Shown here in pieces: positions 9,534-19,531 of a DNA stretch of 64,000 nt. The DNA comes from Allorhodopirellula heiligendammensis (GTDB lineage Bacteria; Planctomycetota; Planctomycetia; Pirellulales; Pirellulaceae): the NCBI RefSeq assembly GCF_007860105.1, contig NZ_SJPU01000001.1, positions 2,685,326-2,749,325 of the forward strand, read 5' to 3'. The translations under genes and the position numbers were made by a program. Position 1 is the stretch's first letter; each line of letters begins with the position of its first letter. The notes beneath the pieces were generated by a model that was given only the letters and a program-made list of their open reading frames with translations, was not told the DNA's origin and did no database searches.

Positions 9534-10217
9534 CTATGTTGAACCCATCAGCGGGTGGGTCACAGGCAGAAAGGCGTCAATGAAGTCTTCGACAGGCCGA
9601 TTGCCTTCCTCGCCAGCTGGGCCGGCAACTTGGATCTTGTAGAGGTTTTCAGTCAACCAAAACCGGGGTTGCTCTCGTGCTTCCCACGGTCCACCGTCGC
9701 TCCAGCCGTACCAAACGTTCAAGCTCGGGTCCGATGAAGGGGCTGTGGCGAACTGAACCGACCAGAGTGCGTCTTCTTTGCCGGCCAATCCCATCCGCTC
9801 GACTTTACGACCACCGACCTGCTTCGTCCCGACGGAGCTGTAGCAGATTTCAGGGGTATGTACGGCGATGGGACCACGGGGGCCAAACAAGACCGCCACA
9901 TTTACCATCGCGCCAGTTTTCATGTTTTCATAGATGCGAACTGATGAACCGTAGCAACGCAACAGATCGGCTGCCCCGGGGTCCAGTTCGGTCGTCTCTG
10001 TCAATCGCCAGTCACCGACCTGCTCAGGCAGATCGGCAAGTTTGCTGCCAACGACGTGCAAGTCTGCGTTTGCGGTCCAACGACCATCGAGGTATCCGTG
10101 GACAACGCCCGCGAACAAAGTAAGCACTACCAGGATTGCTGTCGCGGCGATTCGCAATGAACCACGGGGTGCAGTCGGGGGCTGGCGGTCATCCGGTGAC
10201 TCGGGCAAGGAACTCAT
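9534..10217 (-). CDS. EpsI-family exosortase-associated protein (DUF3485)
   Basis: A 227-residue protein with an N-terminal membrane anchor (IAATAILVVLTLFAGVVHGYL, about residues 24-44) and a periplasmic domain. The signature elements are LPEQVGDWRLTE and VHTPEICYSSVG, which match the EpsI/DUF3485 family that accompanies exosortases and is sometimes fused to them. It appears to lead the exopolysaccharide operon. The usual partner, an exosortase, is not found next to it. The molecular role of EpsI proteins is not well defined. Confidence 0.88.
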   Translation of the reverse strand: MSSLPESPDDRQPPTAPRGSLRIAATAILVVLTLFAGVVHGYLDGRWTANADLHVVGSKLADLPEQVGDWRLTETTELDPGAADLLRCYGSSVRIYENMKTGAMVNVAVLFGPRGPIAVHTPEICYSSVGTKQVGGRKVERMGLAGKEDALWSVQFATAPSSDPSLNVWYGWSDGGPWEAREQPRFWLTENLYKIQVAGPAGEEGNRPVEDFIDAFLPVTHPLMGST

Positions 10218-10508
10218 CTCAGCGGTGGGGAGTGGGAGGTAGGGCCGACGGTTAACGTGGGGGGGGGAACCGTGGTCTGTGTAGTTGAACGATGATGGTA
10301 TGCAGTTGTCACTATATTAATTCGACACATTTCGCTTACGCGAAACAAACACCCCTTACTAGCCATGCGGGGGGGCGATGGGCGGTCATTGCACGTGAAA
10401 TAAGTTGTCGAACAGGACAGTTTGGGAGGGGGGCGGGAGGCGTGTTGATGCACCGGGTAGTGGAACATTCTTGGACGGCAATCTGGGCCTGCGAGTTCCC
10501 ACGCGACT

Positions 10509-10540
10509 GAGCGATCAGTGACAAAGGGATGTCATCGCTC
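10509..10540. repeat. Interrupted stem-loop
   Basis: GAGCGA (10509-10514) and TGAC (10519-10522) pair with GTCA (10531-10534) and TCGCTC (10535-10540). The left arm has a 4-nt bulge and the loop is 8 nt. It could be a transcription terminator-like hairpin or a protein site; no T-tract follows. Confidence 0.4.
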
Positions 10541-10558
10541 AGGATTGAAACATTTGTT

Positions 10559-10574
10559 TTAAACAGGTGTTTAA
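10559..10574. promoter_or_regulatory. Candidate operator for the TetR-family regulator
   Basis: TTAAACA-GG-TGTTTAA is a perfect inverted repeat with a 2-bp centre. It lies in AT-rich sequence about 170 bp before the TetR gene. Size and symmetry suit a TetR-type dimer, and autoregulation of the efflux operon is the natural reading. That it is the operator is inference. Confidence 0.5.
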
Positions 10575-10744
10575 CTTTTCAGATAATTTAGTCATGATAG
10601 GCGTGCTGCGACCTCTGAGCCGAGATCGCGAGCCGCCGGCTGCGACCGATTTCACTGTGCTGACCCGACCTGTGAAATCGCCTATGGGTAACCTGCGGCC
10701 ACGTTCTGGTTACGGCGGCTACCTCACTCTTTGTTTGAAATAAA

Positions 10745-11596
10745 ATGTCTAGTTCCTCTGATCCCGAGCTACCACTTCGCGTGACGCGATCGCCCGCGTG
10801 CGCGGAACAGGCTCGAGAACCCTGGCCGTCGGATGACGGGGATGATGAGGCTAGCGAGCCGGCTGGTCGGCTGATCGCCGCAGCGGTACCGGTATTCGCT
10901 CAGCGGGGGTACGACCGGGCGACCGTGCGGGAGATCGCTCGAGAAGCGGGCGTCAACGTGGCTGCCGTCAGCTATTACTTTGGCGACAAAATGGGGCTCT
11001 ACCGAGCGGTCATTGAAGACATTCGCGATCAACGGCAGCGTGAATTTCCAGCGCCTGCCGTGGGCGATGCCCCGCCTCATGAGATGCTTCGCAGAATCGT
11101 GCGTACGCTGCTGGCGCGGATGCTCGCGGGCGATCAACGAGGTTTCGAAGCGATGTTGATGATGCGAGAAATGATGTCACCCACGGCGGTGCTCGGCGTG
11201 TTGGTGCGTGAGTATTTCAAGCCGACGTTCGATGTGCTCCGCGCGACGATCGAGCAATTGATCGAACCGTTGTTGGCGGGTGAATTGAATACGCAAGCTG
11301 CCCACGAGGGAAGTACCAAGTGCGCTGAATCGCTCGTCACACAGGTCGCGCTGGGCGTCGTTGGACAGTGCTTGTATTATCGCATCGGGCGGCCCGTCCT
11401 CGAACAAATGATTGCCACCGAGACCCTCGCGAAGCACTATGACCTGGAGTCATTGTGCCAGCACATCACTGCCTCCACGCTCGCCGCGTGTGGGCGCTTC
11501 GACATCATCCAGGAACGTGATCGCCTGGAACATCCATCTTCCTTCACAAATGATCGACGAATCCACCTCGAAAGCAACGGTCGTCATGAGCATTGA
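10745..11596 (+). CDS. TetR/AcrR-family regulator, CecR-like
   Basis: A 283-residue protein. After about 35 variable residues comes a TetR DNA-binding domain: RLIAAAVPVFAQRGYDRATV, then VREIAREAGVNVAAVSYYFG, the helix-turn-helix ending in the characteristic YYFGDK. The C-terminal ligand domain (about residues 110-240) resembles the DUF1956/CecR type. The stop overlaps the adaptor gene by 11 bp, so regulator, adaptor and permease form one operon. It most likely represses this operon through the palindrome upstream and responds to an efflux substrate. Confidence 0.9.
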   Translation: MSSSSDPELPLRVTRSPACAEQAREPWPSDDGDDEASEPAGRLIAAAVPVFAQRGYDRATVREIAREAGVNVAAVSYYFGDKMGLYRAVIEDIRDQRQREFPAPAVGDAPPHEMLRRIVRTLLARMLAGDQRGFEAMLMMREMMSPTAVLGVLVREYFKPTFDVLRATIEQLIEPLLAGELNTQAAHEGSTKCAESLVTQVALGVVGQCLYYRIGRPVLEQMIATETLAKHYDLESLCQHITASTLAACGRFDIIQERDRLEHPSSFTNDRRIHLESNGRHEH

Positions 11597-13601
11597 ATCG
11601 ACGCAGGTCAAACCGAGTGTCAAGCCGGTTGAGAATCCGTATAGCGAGAACACGCAAACGCGGTCCCCGGCGGCCGATCGATCGGGTCACGCGCCCGGAT
11701 CGGAAGACGCGACGCAGGTCGGCAACGGCAGCCTGTCGGGAACATCTGCCGGCGACGCCCACGCGGATGCAGCGAATGAGCTGCCGGTTCATCCGACGCG
11801 CGATCTGCCGAATTGGTTGCTTCTGAACATTGTCGTGCCCTTGCTGCTGTTGGCGGCCGCCGGTGGTCTGGTGTGGTTTCTCGGCAGCGTGGAGTCGGCG
11901 GCGCGCCCACCGATCGATGACACGCCCATGGGGCGTCTATTTGCCTTGCCGGCCGTCGATGTTGTTCCTGTCCGGTCGCTCGCCAGCACAGGTGAGAAAC
12001 TACACTTGAGTGCGGACGGGACGGTCGTTCCCTATCGCGAAGCGAGTCTGGCGACGGAGGTCGCTGGCCGTATCGTCGAAAAATCGCCGCTGTGCGAGGC
12101 GGGGAAATACGTGACCAAAGGACACGTCCTGATGAAAATCGATCCCACCGACTACGAGCTCGAGGTCAAACGGTTGCAGCGGCAGCAGCAGCAAGCGTAC
12201 GAGTCGCTCGGCGAAGTTGATCAGGAGATCATCAACACCAATCGATCGATCGAATTGGCGAGGGCGGAAATCGCCTTGCAACAGCGTGAGGTCAAACGAC
12301 GTGAGGCGCTGCCCAAACAGTATGCCAGTCAAGGTGAACTTGATGAGGCGCGGCGGGCGGTACTCACCGCCGAGCAACAGCTGGTGCTCTATCAAAACCA
12401 AATTGACTTAGCCAAAAAGAAGCGCACCCGCCTGGAATCATCCGAACGGCTGGCCGCCCTGCAGCTCGATGCGGCCACGATCAACTTGCAGCGAACCGAG
12501 ATTATCGCGCCCATGGACGGCGTCATCGTCAGTGAGCAGGCGGAGATCAATACGTTTGTGTCACGAGGCAGCCCCGTGGTCACCATGGAGGACACTTCCA
12601 AAGTCGAGGTCGCATCGAAGTTGCGGGTCGATCAATTGTACTGGGTGCTCAATCAAAAAAGCGCCCGGCGCGGCTCGCAAAGCAATGCGGGCGAGCCTGC
12701 TGAGCAAGATCGCGGCTACCAATTGCCGCCCACATCGGTGATCGTCCGCTACATCGTCTCGGGGCGTGAGGGCCTTGTCTACCAATGGAAAGGCAAGCTG
12801 AGCGGTTACGACGGAATTGGCCTCGACGAGCAGACCCGCACGGTTCCGGTGCGAATTGTGGTCGATCACCCGCAAGCTTTCCAAGTCATCCGGGACGGCA
12901 AGGTGCTCGAATCGAGCGATGGGCTCGGCGATGTGGCGGGACCGACAACGCTCGTCCGCGGCATGTTCGTGTCACTCCGGCTGGAGCTGGATCCAGCGGT
13001 GGAATTGGTCGTCTTGCCAAGCGAGGCGCTCAAGCCGGGCAATCGTGTGTGGCAATTCGTGGCCGACCCGCGCGTGCTGGAGACCTCGCTTCTGCCAGCA
13101 AATGAACCGACGGATGAGGCGGCTGCCGAATCGCCCTCCCCAGCCGACGTTGCCGCCGACGTGACTTCTGAAACCGACGGCGAGACTGGCGTGGTTGCTG
13201 AAAAGACGCCAGCTCTCCCCGATGCGATGAACCCGATGGCCGGATTCAAACCGGACCTCTGGGTGGCGGGCGAATTGAGGGTGTTGCATGGGATTCGGCC
13301 GGTCGATCAATTCATTCCCACGGCCAAATTCACCACCGGAGAGGATATCGCCCCCACCGATGAGATTGACCCAGATGCGGGGAAGGCGTGGATTTGTGAG
13401 ATCGCGGGCACAGCACTCAAAGATGGGGCCTTTGTCGTCGTCTCGCCGATGGGCAGTATCCGTACGGATGCCTTCCCCGTGCGTGCTCCGCGTGCTGAAG
13501 TCGGCGGGGGGCAGGTTGATCTAGCGATCGCGTCGAAGCGGGGAGTGCCTGAGCACGATCCTTCGGCGAGTTTCTCGGCGCGGGAGGCGAACGACCGATG
13601 A
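11586..13601 (+). CDS. RND efflux periplasmic adaptor (HlyD/MFP family)
   Basis: A protein of 671 residues from the ATG at 11586. A long hydrophilic N-terminus precedes a single membrane anchor (LLLNIVVPLLLLAAAGGLVW, about residues 75-94). Next come a barrel-sandwich half (LATEVAGRIVEKSPLCEAG), a long alpha-helical hairpin rich in Q/E/R, and the second half (INLQRTEIIAPMDGVIVSEQ). The C-terminal 150 residues, with an acidic linker, are longer than usual. It bridges the RND pump to an outer-membrane channel. The frame remains open upstream inside tetR, but ATG 11586 gives the sensible N-terminus. It ends in a 4-bp overlap with the permease gene. Confidence 0.9.
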   Translation: MSIESTQVKPSVKPVENPYSENTQTRSPAADRSGHAPGSEDATQVGNGSLSGTSAGDAHADAANELPVHPTRDLPNWLLLNIVVPLLLLAAAGGLVWFLGSVESAARPPIDDTPMGRLFALPAVDVVPVRSLASTGEKLHLSADGTVVPYREASLATEVAGRIVEKSPLCEAGKYVTKGHVLMKIDPTDYELEVKRLQRQQQQAYESLGEVDQEIINTNRSIELARAEIALQQREVKRREALPKQYASQGELDEARRAVLTAEQQLVLYQNQIDLAKKKRTRLESSERLAALQLDAATINLQRTEIIAPMDGVIVSEQAEINTFVSRGSPVVTMEDTSKVEVASKLRVDQLYWVLNQKSARRGSQSNAGEPAEQDRGYQLPPTSVIVRYIVSGREGLVYQWKGKLSGYDGIGLDEQTRTVPVRIVVDHPQAFQVIRDGKVLESSDGLGDVAGPTTLVRGMFVSLRLELDPAVELVVLPSEALKPGNRVWQFVADPRVLETSLLPANEPTDEAAAESPSPADVAADVTSETDGETGVVAEKTPALPDAMNPMAGFKPDLWVAGELRVLHGIRPVDQFIPTAKFTTGEDIAPTDEIDPDAGKAWICEIAGTALKDGAFVVVSPMGSIRTDAFPVRAPRAEVGGGQVDLAIASKRGVPEHDPSASFSAREANDR

Positions 13602-16600
13602 GGCGAGTACTCAGCTGGGCGATTCACAACGCGCCCGGAATGAACGTTGTGATGTTGGCGTTGGTGGCGATCGGTGCCGCTTCGTTCTGGTCGATGCGAC
13701 GGGAGGTGTTTCCGGAATTCGAACTCGAAGTGGTGATGATCAAAGTCCCTTACCCGGGGGCGACGCCGCAGGATACCGAGGAAGCGATCTGCCAAAAGAT
13801 CGAAGAGTCCATTCGGTCGATCAATGGCATCAAGAAGGTGACGTCGATCGCGATGGAGGGCAGCGGCTATGTGCTCGCGGAACTCCGCAGCGATGTCGGT
13901 GACGTCCAGAAAGTGATGGCGGAAATCGATCGCGAAGTCGATCGGATCCCCAGTTTTCCGGATCTGGCTGAGGACGCGAGCGTGGAGCAGATCACGTTTC
14001 GTGAGACGGCGATTCGCGTCGGTATCATCGGACCGGAGGACCGCACCCATCACGGGGAACTCGCCCTGCGTGATGTTGCCGAACGCATTCGGGCAGAAAT
14101 GCTGCTGTTGCCGAGCGTGACGGTGGCGGAACTGATGGGAACCCGCCCATATCAAATCGACGTGGAGATTCCCGAGGAGACGCTGCGTTCGTACGGGCTG
14201 ACCCTGGATCAGGTCGCCGCCATCATTCGTTCCCGCAACATCGAGTTGCCTGGGGGCCAGCTGAAGTCGAGCGGTCAGGAGATCCTGTTGCGAGCCAAAA
14301 ATAAAGGCCGAATCGGATCGGAGATCGAAAAACTACCGTTGGTCACTCAACCCGGTGGTGTGGTATTGACGGTCGCCGACCTCGGTGTCGTTCGCGACGA
14401 GTTTGAAGACGTCACCGCCACGGGCGAAATCAATGGTGAACCGGCGATGGTCATCAATGTACAGCGTACCAAGAGTGAAGACTTGTTGGCGTTGGTTGAC
14501 GACGTCCGCGGCTATGCTGCGACGGCGGAATTGCCACCGGGTTATCGGATGGTGTTATGGGGCGACACGAGCGTGGATGTGCGTGACCGGATTTCCTTGC
14601 TGATGCGAAACGGTGCCCAAGGGTTGACGCTCGTCTTCCTCGTGTTGGCATTTTTCCTCGAAGTCCGGTTAGCATTTTGGGTAGCGCTCGGAATTCCGAT
14701 TTCGATCATGGGTGCTGGCGCCGCACTCGTCTACGGCGGCCAGACCCTCAACATGCTATCGCTGTTTTCGTTTTTGATCGCCCTGGGGATCGTGGTCGAC
14801 GATGCCATCGTGATCGGCGAGAATATCTATGCCCACCGGCAGATGGGCAAAACGCTCATGGATGCCTCCGTCGATGGCGCGACGGAGGTATTGCCGAGTG
14901 TGGCGGCATCGATCGCGACCACCGTGCTCGCTTTCGCACCGATGTTCTTTGTGTCGGGGGTGATGGGCAAGTTCATGGCAGTGATCCCGTTCGCGGTGAT
15001 TGCGATGTTGGTGATCTCGTTGTGGGAGAGCACCTTCGTGCTGCCCTGTCACTTGGCCCATTCCCATAACGGGTTCTTTCGGGCGATGGGCATCCTCGCC
15101 TATCCCTTGCGTCCATTCACGCTGCTGTTGTTTTGGTGCAATCGGCACGCGAGCGACGCGATGGAATGGTTTGCGAGAAACATTTACGTGCCCATCCTGC
15201 ACTTCTGTTTGCGTAACCCTGTGTTGCCGATTGCCGTGGCCATCGGCATGCTAGTCGGGACGATGGGAATGGTTCGCGGTGGGATCGTGAAGAGTGTGTT
15301 GTTCCCGAAAACCGACAACAATTATCTGCAGGCGACGGTCGTCTTCCCCAATGGAACCCCGGCGTCTGCCACCGACCGGGCAACGCGGCGGATGGAGGAG
15401 GCGTTGGCGCGGGTGAACAATCAGATTGCCGCCGAGCGGGCAGCGACGGAGAAACGCCCACTTGAGGAGATCTATCCTGTCGACGAAGGCACTTATCTTG
15501 GTCCGGTGCGGCTGGCCTACCGCGAGGTGGGGACGATTACGAATACGCAAGGTCCGATGGGCGGCCAGGGTGGCACGGGCAGTAACTCAGGGCAAATTTT
15601 TGCAGAACTGCACGGTCCTGAAATTCGCAATATTCGTAGCGAAGACCTGATCAATCGATGGCGACATGAAGTCGGCGAGATTCCCGGCATTGAGAAGATT
15701 ACGTTCGGCAGTGTGGGTACCGGTCCGGGTGGAAAGCCGATCGAGTTTAAGTTGCTCGCGTCGAGTGATCATGTCGACGAACTGCTCGCCGCTACCGAAA
15801 CGATGAAGGAACGCGTTGCCAAATTCGCAGGCGTGTATGACATCTCTGACGACAATACACCAGGCAAGTGGGAGTTTCAATTCCGCGTCAAAGACAGTGC
15901 CTTGTCGACCGGAGTGACACCTACTGATCTGGGACAAACCGTTCGCAATACCTACTACGGCGCCGAAGTCATGCGGCTGCAGCGGGGGCGGCATGAAGTC
16001 AAGTTGATGGTGCGTTATCCCCAGGAACAGCGTGCGTCGCTGGTGAACTTTCGCGAGATCCAAGTCAGCGACAAAATGGGGACGCTGCGGCCGATCGGCG
16101 AGCTCGCTGAAATCGATTTGCAGCGTGGATTCTCTGAGATCAATCGTGTCGATCAACAACGCAGTATCATGATTTCCGCGGACCTGGACGAGATCACGGC
16201 CAATGCCGATCTGATCATCCGCGAGTTGAAGGAAGACTACCTGCCCGAGTTCGCGCGGATGTATCCCAACGTATCGATCCGCTGGGAGGGGCAACAGGAA
16301 CAAAGCCGGGAGTCCGTGGGTAGTTTGATCGTCGGGTTCTCCGTAGCCATCCTGTGCATGTTCGTGCTGTTGGTGCTGCAGTTCCGCAGCTACGCCCAAC
16401 CGTTGCTGATCCTCGCAATTGTGCCGTTTGGCATGATTGGCGCCGTGTGGGGGCATGGACTGTTGGGCTTGCCCTTAACCCTCTTCAGTATGTTCGGATT
16501 GGTGGCCCTGGCGGGTGTGGTCGTCAATGACTCAATCGTTCTGATTGACTTCATCAATACCCGCGTGCGGGCTGGCGAGTCTCCGCTGGAATCGTTGCTA

Positions 16601-16843
16601 CAAGCAGGCGAGCGGCGTTTCCGCCCGATCATGTTAACGAGCATGACGACAATCGCCGGTTTGTTGCCACTGCTGTTTGAAAAATCGTTCCAGGCTCAGC
16701 TACTCATTCCCATGGCAGCAAGTTTGGCGTTTGGACTGATGCTCTCAACGGTACTCGTGCTATTGCTGATCCCGGTCCTTTACCTGCTGTACCTATTGAT
16801 GCTGCAATCGTTCGGGATCTCATTTGTGGAGGTGGAGGAGTGA
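13598..16843 (+). CDS. RND efflux transporter permease (AcrB/HAE family)
   Basis: A 1081-residue protein with the full RND layout: an N-terminal helix ([20 protein letters not shown]), a first porter loop opening with FPEFELEVV, and helices 2-6. Helix 4 carries the proton-relay aspartate pair in [16 protein letters not shown] second large loop and a second helix set follow, with [14 protein letters not shown]. The substrate is not predictable; the opening [20 protein letters not shown] is typical of the wider HAE1/CusA-like group. The ATG overlaps the adaptor stop (ATGA). Its last 24 bases overlap the end of pdxJ on the other strand. Confidence 0.93.
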   Translation: MRRVLSWAIHNAPGMNVVMLALVAIGAASFWSMRREVFPEFELEVVMIKVPYPGATPQDTEEAICQKIEESIRSINGIKKVTSIAMEGSGYVLAELRSDVGDVQKVMAEIDREVDRIPSFPDLAEDASVEQITFRETAIRVGIIGPEDRTHHGELALRDVAERIRAEMLLLPSVTVAELMGTRPYQIDVEIPEETLRSYGLTLDQVAAIIRSRNIELPGGQLKSSGQEILLRAKNKGRIGSEIEKLPLVTQPGGVVLTVADLGVVRDEFEDVTATGEINGEPAMVINVQRTKSEDLLALVDDVRGYAATAELPPGYRMVLWGDTSVDVRDRISLLMRNGAQGLTLVFLVLAFFLEVRLAFWVALGIPISIMGAGAALVYGGQTLNMLSLFSFLIALGIVVDDAIVIGENIYAHRQMGKTLMDASVDGATEVLPSVAASIATTVLAFAPMFFVSGVMGKFMAVIPFAVIAMLVISLWESTFVLPCHLAHSHNGFFRAMGILAYPLRPFTLLLFWCNRHASDAMEWFARNIYVPILHFCLRNPVLPIAVAIGMLVGTMGMVRGGIVKSVLFPKTDNNYLQATVVFPNGTPASATDRATRRMEEALARVNNQIAAERAATEKRPLEEIYPVDEGTYLGPVRLAYREVGTITNTQGPMGGQGGTGSNSGQIFAELHGPEIRNIRSEDLINRWRHEVGEIPGIEKITFGSVGTGPGGKPIEFKLLASSDHVDELLAATETMKERVAKFAGVYDISDDNTPGKWEFQFRVKDSALSTGVTPTDLGQTVRNTYYGAEVMRLQRGRHEVKLMVRYPQEQRASLVNFREIQVSDKMGTLRPIGELAEIDLQRGFSEINRVDQQRSIMISADLDEITANADLIIRELKEDYLPEFARMYPNVSIRWEGQQEQSRESVGSLIVGFSVAILCMFVLLVLQFRSYAQPLLILAIVPFGMIGAVWGHGLLGLPLTLFSMFGLVALAGVVVNDSIVLIDFINTRVRAGESPLESLLQAGERRFRPIMLTSMTTIAGLLPLLFEKSFQAQLLIPMAASLAFGLMLSTVLVLLLIPVLYLLYLLMLQSFGISFVEVEE

Positions 16844-17587
16844 GACACTATCAAGCAATCGTCGCATCTCAGCCACAGCTTCTTTCATCCCGACCATCAC
16901 GGCACGACTGATGATACTGTGCCCGATATTGAGTTCGCGGACGCCCTCGATGGCGGCGACGGCGCGAACGTTGGCATAGGTTAAGCCATGGCCAGCGTGC
17001 AGTCGCATGCCGTGGCCGGTGATTTGACGACCCACTGAACGCAGTCGCTCAAGCTCGAGCTCGGTTTGATCGCGGGACGAGGCGTCATGCTTATCGGCGG
17101 CAACGGCATAGGGCCCGGTGTGCAGTTCAACGGCATCGACACCGAGGGCCGCGGCGGCGTCGATCTGAGCTGGATCGGGATCAAGAAACAAACTCGTTTG
17201 AATCCCGTGGTCTGCGATCCGCTTGACCGCATCGCGAATCCGCCCTTGATCACCGGCGACGTCCAATCCGCCTTCGGTGGTGACCTCCTCGCGGCTCTCA
17301 GGTACGAGCAGTGCCCAATCAGGCCGCAACCGGCAACAGATCCCGAGCACTTCGTCGGCGCAAGCCAACTCAAAGTTCGTGCGGACGCGAACGGTCTGCA
17401 TGAATAACTCAACGTCACGATCCTGGATGTGCCGGCGATCCTCACGCAAGTGAAACGTGATGCCGTCGGCGCCGCCCTGCTCCGCGAGCGCCGCTGCCAC
17501 GATCGGATCCGGTTCGGTCGTGCGGCGTGCCTGGCGAACGGTCGCGACATGGTCGACATTGACGCCGAGGTCGATGAAGTGGGACAT
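16820..17587 (-). CDS. pdxJ: Pyridoxine 5'-phosphate synthase
   Basis: A protein of 255 residues from the ATG at 17587. It opens with [20 protein letters not shown], the PdxJ signature, and carries [16 protein letters not shown], a glutamate in VELHTGPYA, and LHAGHGLTY with the phosphate-binding end [12 protein letters not shown]. It condenses 1-deoxyxylulose 5-phosphate-derived and 3-amino-2-oxopropyl phosphate substrates to pyridoxine 5'-phosphate in the cytoplasm. The frame extends upstream, but only this ATG matches the family start. It converges on the RND gene with a 24-bp tail-to-tail overlap. Confidence 0.97.
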   Translation of the reverse strand: MSHFIDLGVNVDHVATVRQARRTTEPDPIVAAALAEQGGADGITFHLREDRRHIQDRDVELFMQTVRVRTNFELACADEVLGICCRLRPDWALLVPESREEVTTEGGLDVAGDQGRIRDAVKRIADHGIQTSLFLDPDPAQIDAAAALGVDAVELHTGPYAVAADKHDASSRDQTELELERLRSVGRQITGHGMRLHAGHGLTYANVRAVAAIEGVRELNIGHSIISRAVMVGMKEAVAEMRRLLDSVSLLHLHK

Positions 17588-17783
17588 AGCGTGGAAGTGG
17601 TGGCGAGGGGCAAGGGTGGGTTTTCGGGGGATTGCAAATTTAACATTGCCATTTAGAAAATGGCAGTGTGACGACCGCAGTTCGTCTCTCAATTTGCAAT
17701 GTTCAATCTGCGACTTGCAATTTCGATAGCAATGGTGCGTTTACCCCCTGCCGCGAATCACCTCGCTTCTCACCACGAGAGGG

Positions 17784-19415
17784 CTATCTTCCCCAGCCGG
17801 CGACATCGATCAGCCAATCGGTCAGTGAACTGACGGGAGCAGCGGGCTCGGAATAGCTCCACATATTGCGGATGAGGTCCGTCATCAGCATTCCGCCGAG
17901 ACTCATCACCAGCAAAATCAGCAACAGGCCGACCGTTTGGAGGAGCGTGAAGGGGATCTCGAAGCCAGTGGGAGCACCGACTGGAGCCCCTGCTGATTGC
18001 GCGACTTCGTCCTCTTCCATCACGTCGGCGCCATGATCGTCAAATCCACCGACTTCATCGACTGCTGCGGCACCCGCGTCGTCGAATGCATCGACTTCCT
18101 CAAATGCACCCGCTTCCTCGAAGGCTGGATCGTCAAAGTCACCGGCAAAAGAATCCGAGTTCTCGACATCGATTTCTTGCGATTCGCTCTCGTCCGATTT
18201 ATCGAGCTGGATTCCTGAAGGTGAGAGCTGAAACTCCTCGTCGGCGGGGAAGTCGATATCGGATCCGCTATCGTCGGCGGGGATCAGACCAGAGCCATAA
18301 CCGCTGCTACCGACCCCCGAACCACTACCGTCGTTCAGCTCCGCACCCAGATCGAGTGAGGACACGCTGCTACTGGCCAGGTCCAAGGGCTCGCTCTCTA
18401 GCGACAAACCGCTGTCGGACGGGCTCATCAGATCGATTCCGCTATCGCCTGCCATGGAAATGTCATTTCCCTCACCGCTGATGATCAAATCATCGTCATC
18501 GTCGGAAATCATCAAATCGTCATCGGCCAGTGCATCGTCAACTCCCGAGCCGGTGTCCGATAGGCCGCTCAGGGGGCCTACCACGAGGGCATCACTATCA
18601 CTGCCGAGGACGCCACTGCCAACGGAATCGCCGCCGAGAAGGTCAAGTTCGCTGAGCACATCACCGCTGGCACGCGGCTGTGGCTGTTCGCTCTTGCCGC
18701 TATCGAGGCCGCTGAGCATCTCCAGATCGCTGGCGCGTTCGTCTTGGTCGTCCAACCGCAAATCAAGATCTTGATCGCTACCGGGAACGATGTCCTCCTC
18801 CAGGTCGAGAACGCTGCCGAGATTAAATTCGTCGCTGTCTTCGGAGGCAGCTGCGGGTTGCTGCGGCTTGCCGGCTGGTGTGGCCCCAGCTGCCTCCGCC
18901 CCCAAGTCCCCTGTTTTTGAGCCGCCCTCATCCGGACCGAGGTTCAGTTCTCCGCTATTGTGGGAAATCGCTGAGCCGGCGATGTCGAGGTCATCGAGAT
19001 CCAGAATGCCCGAACCACCCGCGCTGGGGATGACGAGTACATCGCTGCCGTCGGAGCCGTCGCCCGGTACCAAGTTCACATCACTATCGCCACCGCGTCC
19101 GGAGGGTTCGCTGCCGAGCTCGAGACTGCTACCAGCATCGTCATCGCCAATGACACCCCCTAGCGATAACGCACTGTCGTCCGCCATCACGCCGCCGCCC
19201 TGGGTGCCCGAACCCGTGCCACTGCCGATCCCCGACCCGATACCGGATAGGTTCGGCAGATCGTCCTTCAAACGATCGATTTCATTTTCCGGGAACTTCC
19301 AGCTCGTTCCATCGCGAAATCCTCGGACCTGGCCCTGTGACCGTAGGTCAATCAACTTTTGAGTGGGAATACCGAGTTTTGTCGCAGCTTCTTCGAGCGA
19401 GAGATAGTTGGCCAT
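17784..19415 (-). CDS. HTH-domain protein with acidic low-complexity body and C-terminal membrane anchor
   Basis: A 543-residue protein in three parts. Residues 1-50 (YLSLEEAATKLGIPTQKLID and FRDGTSWKFPENEID) form an excisionase/MerR-like helix-turn-helix. Residues 60-490 are extremely rich in Asp, Ser and Gly, with GSGIGSGIGSGTGSG-type runs and recurring SGLSL/DDDDLIISG patterns. Near residue 500 comes one hydrophobic helix (LLQTVGLLLILLVMSLGGML) followed by a short tail. The layout suggests a membrane-tethered DNA-binding or scaffold protein; I do not recognise a characterised homologue. The low-complexity body makes the net charge strongly negative. Confidence 0.75.
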   Translation of the reverse strand: MANYLSLEEAATKLGIPTQKLIDLRSQGQVRGFRDGTSWKFPENEIDRLKDDLPNLSGIGSGIGSGTGSGTQGGGVMADDSALSLGGVIGDDDAGSSLELGSEPSGRGGDSDVNLVPGDGSDGSDVLVIPSAGGSGILDLDDLDIAGSAISHNSGELNLGPDEGGSKTGDLGAEAAGATPAGKPQQPAAASEDSDEFNLGSVLDLEEDIVPGSDQDLDLRLDDQDERASDLEMLSGLDSGKSEQPQPRASGDVLSELDLLGGDSVGSGVLGSDSDALVVGPLSGLSDTGSGVDDALADDDLMISDDDDDLIISGEGNDISMAGDSGIDLMSPSDSGLSLESEPLDLASSSVSSLDLGAELNDGSGSGVGSSGYGSGLIPADDSGSDIDFPADEEFQLSPSGIQLDKSDESESQEIDVENSDSFAGDFDDPAFEEAGAFEEVDAFDDAGAAAVDEVGGFDDHGADVMEEDEVAQSAGAPVGAPTGFEIPFTLLQTVGLLLILLVMSLGGMLMTDLIRNMWSYSEPAAPVSSLTDWLIDVAGWGR

Positions 19416-19531
19416 GGCAGCGCGTGAGATTCGGAAGTGAGCGTTAGGAAACGTGAGGTTGCTTCACACCACTCCGTCCTACGTGCATTCCGCCCGAATC
19501 GATCGCCCGCGCCGGCAGGCGATCACCGCGA

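Larger units (their letters stand above)
10218..10744. promoter_or_regulatory. 527-bp divergent intergenic region between EPS operon and efflux operon
   Basis: No gene is supported here. It should contain both divergent promoters: leftward for the epsI-like gene and rightward for the TetR-efflux operon. Two structured elements are visible, an imperfect stem-loop at 10509-10540 and a perfect inverted repeat at 10559-10574. Confidence 0.5.
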
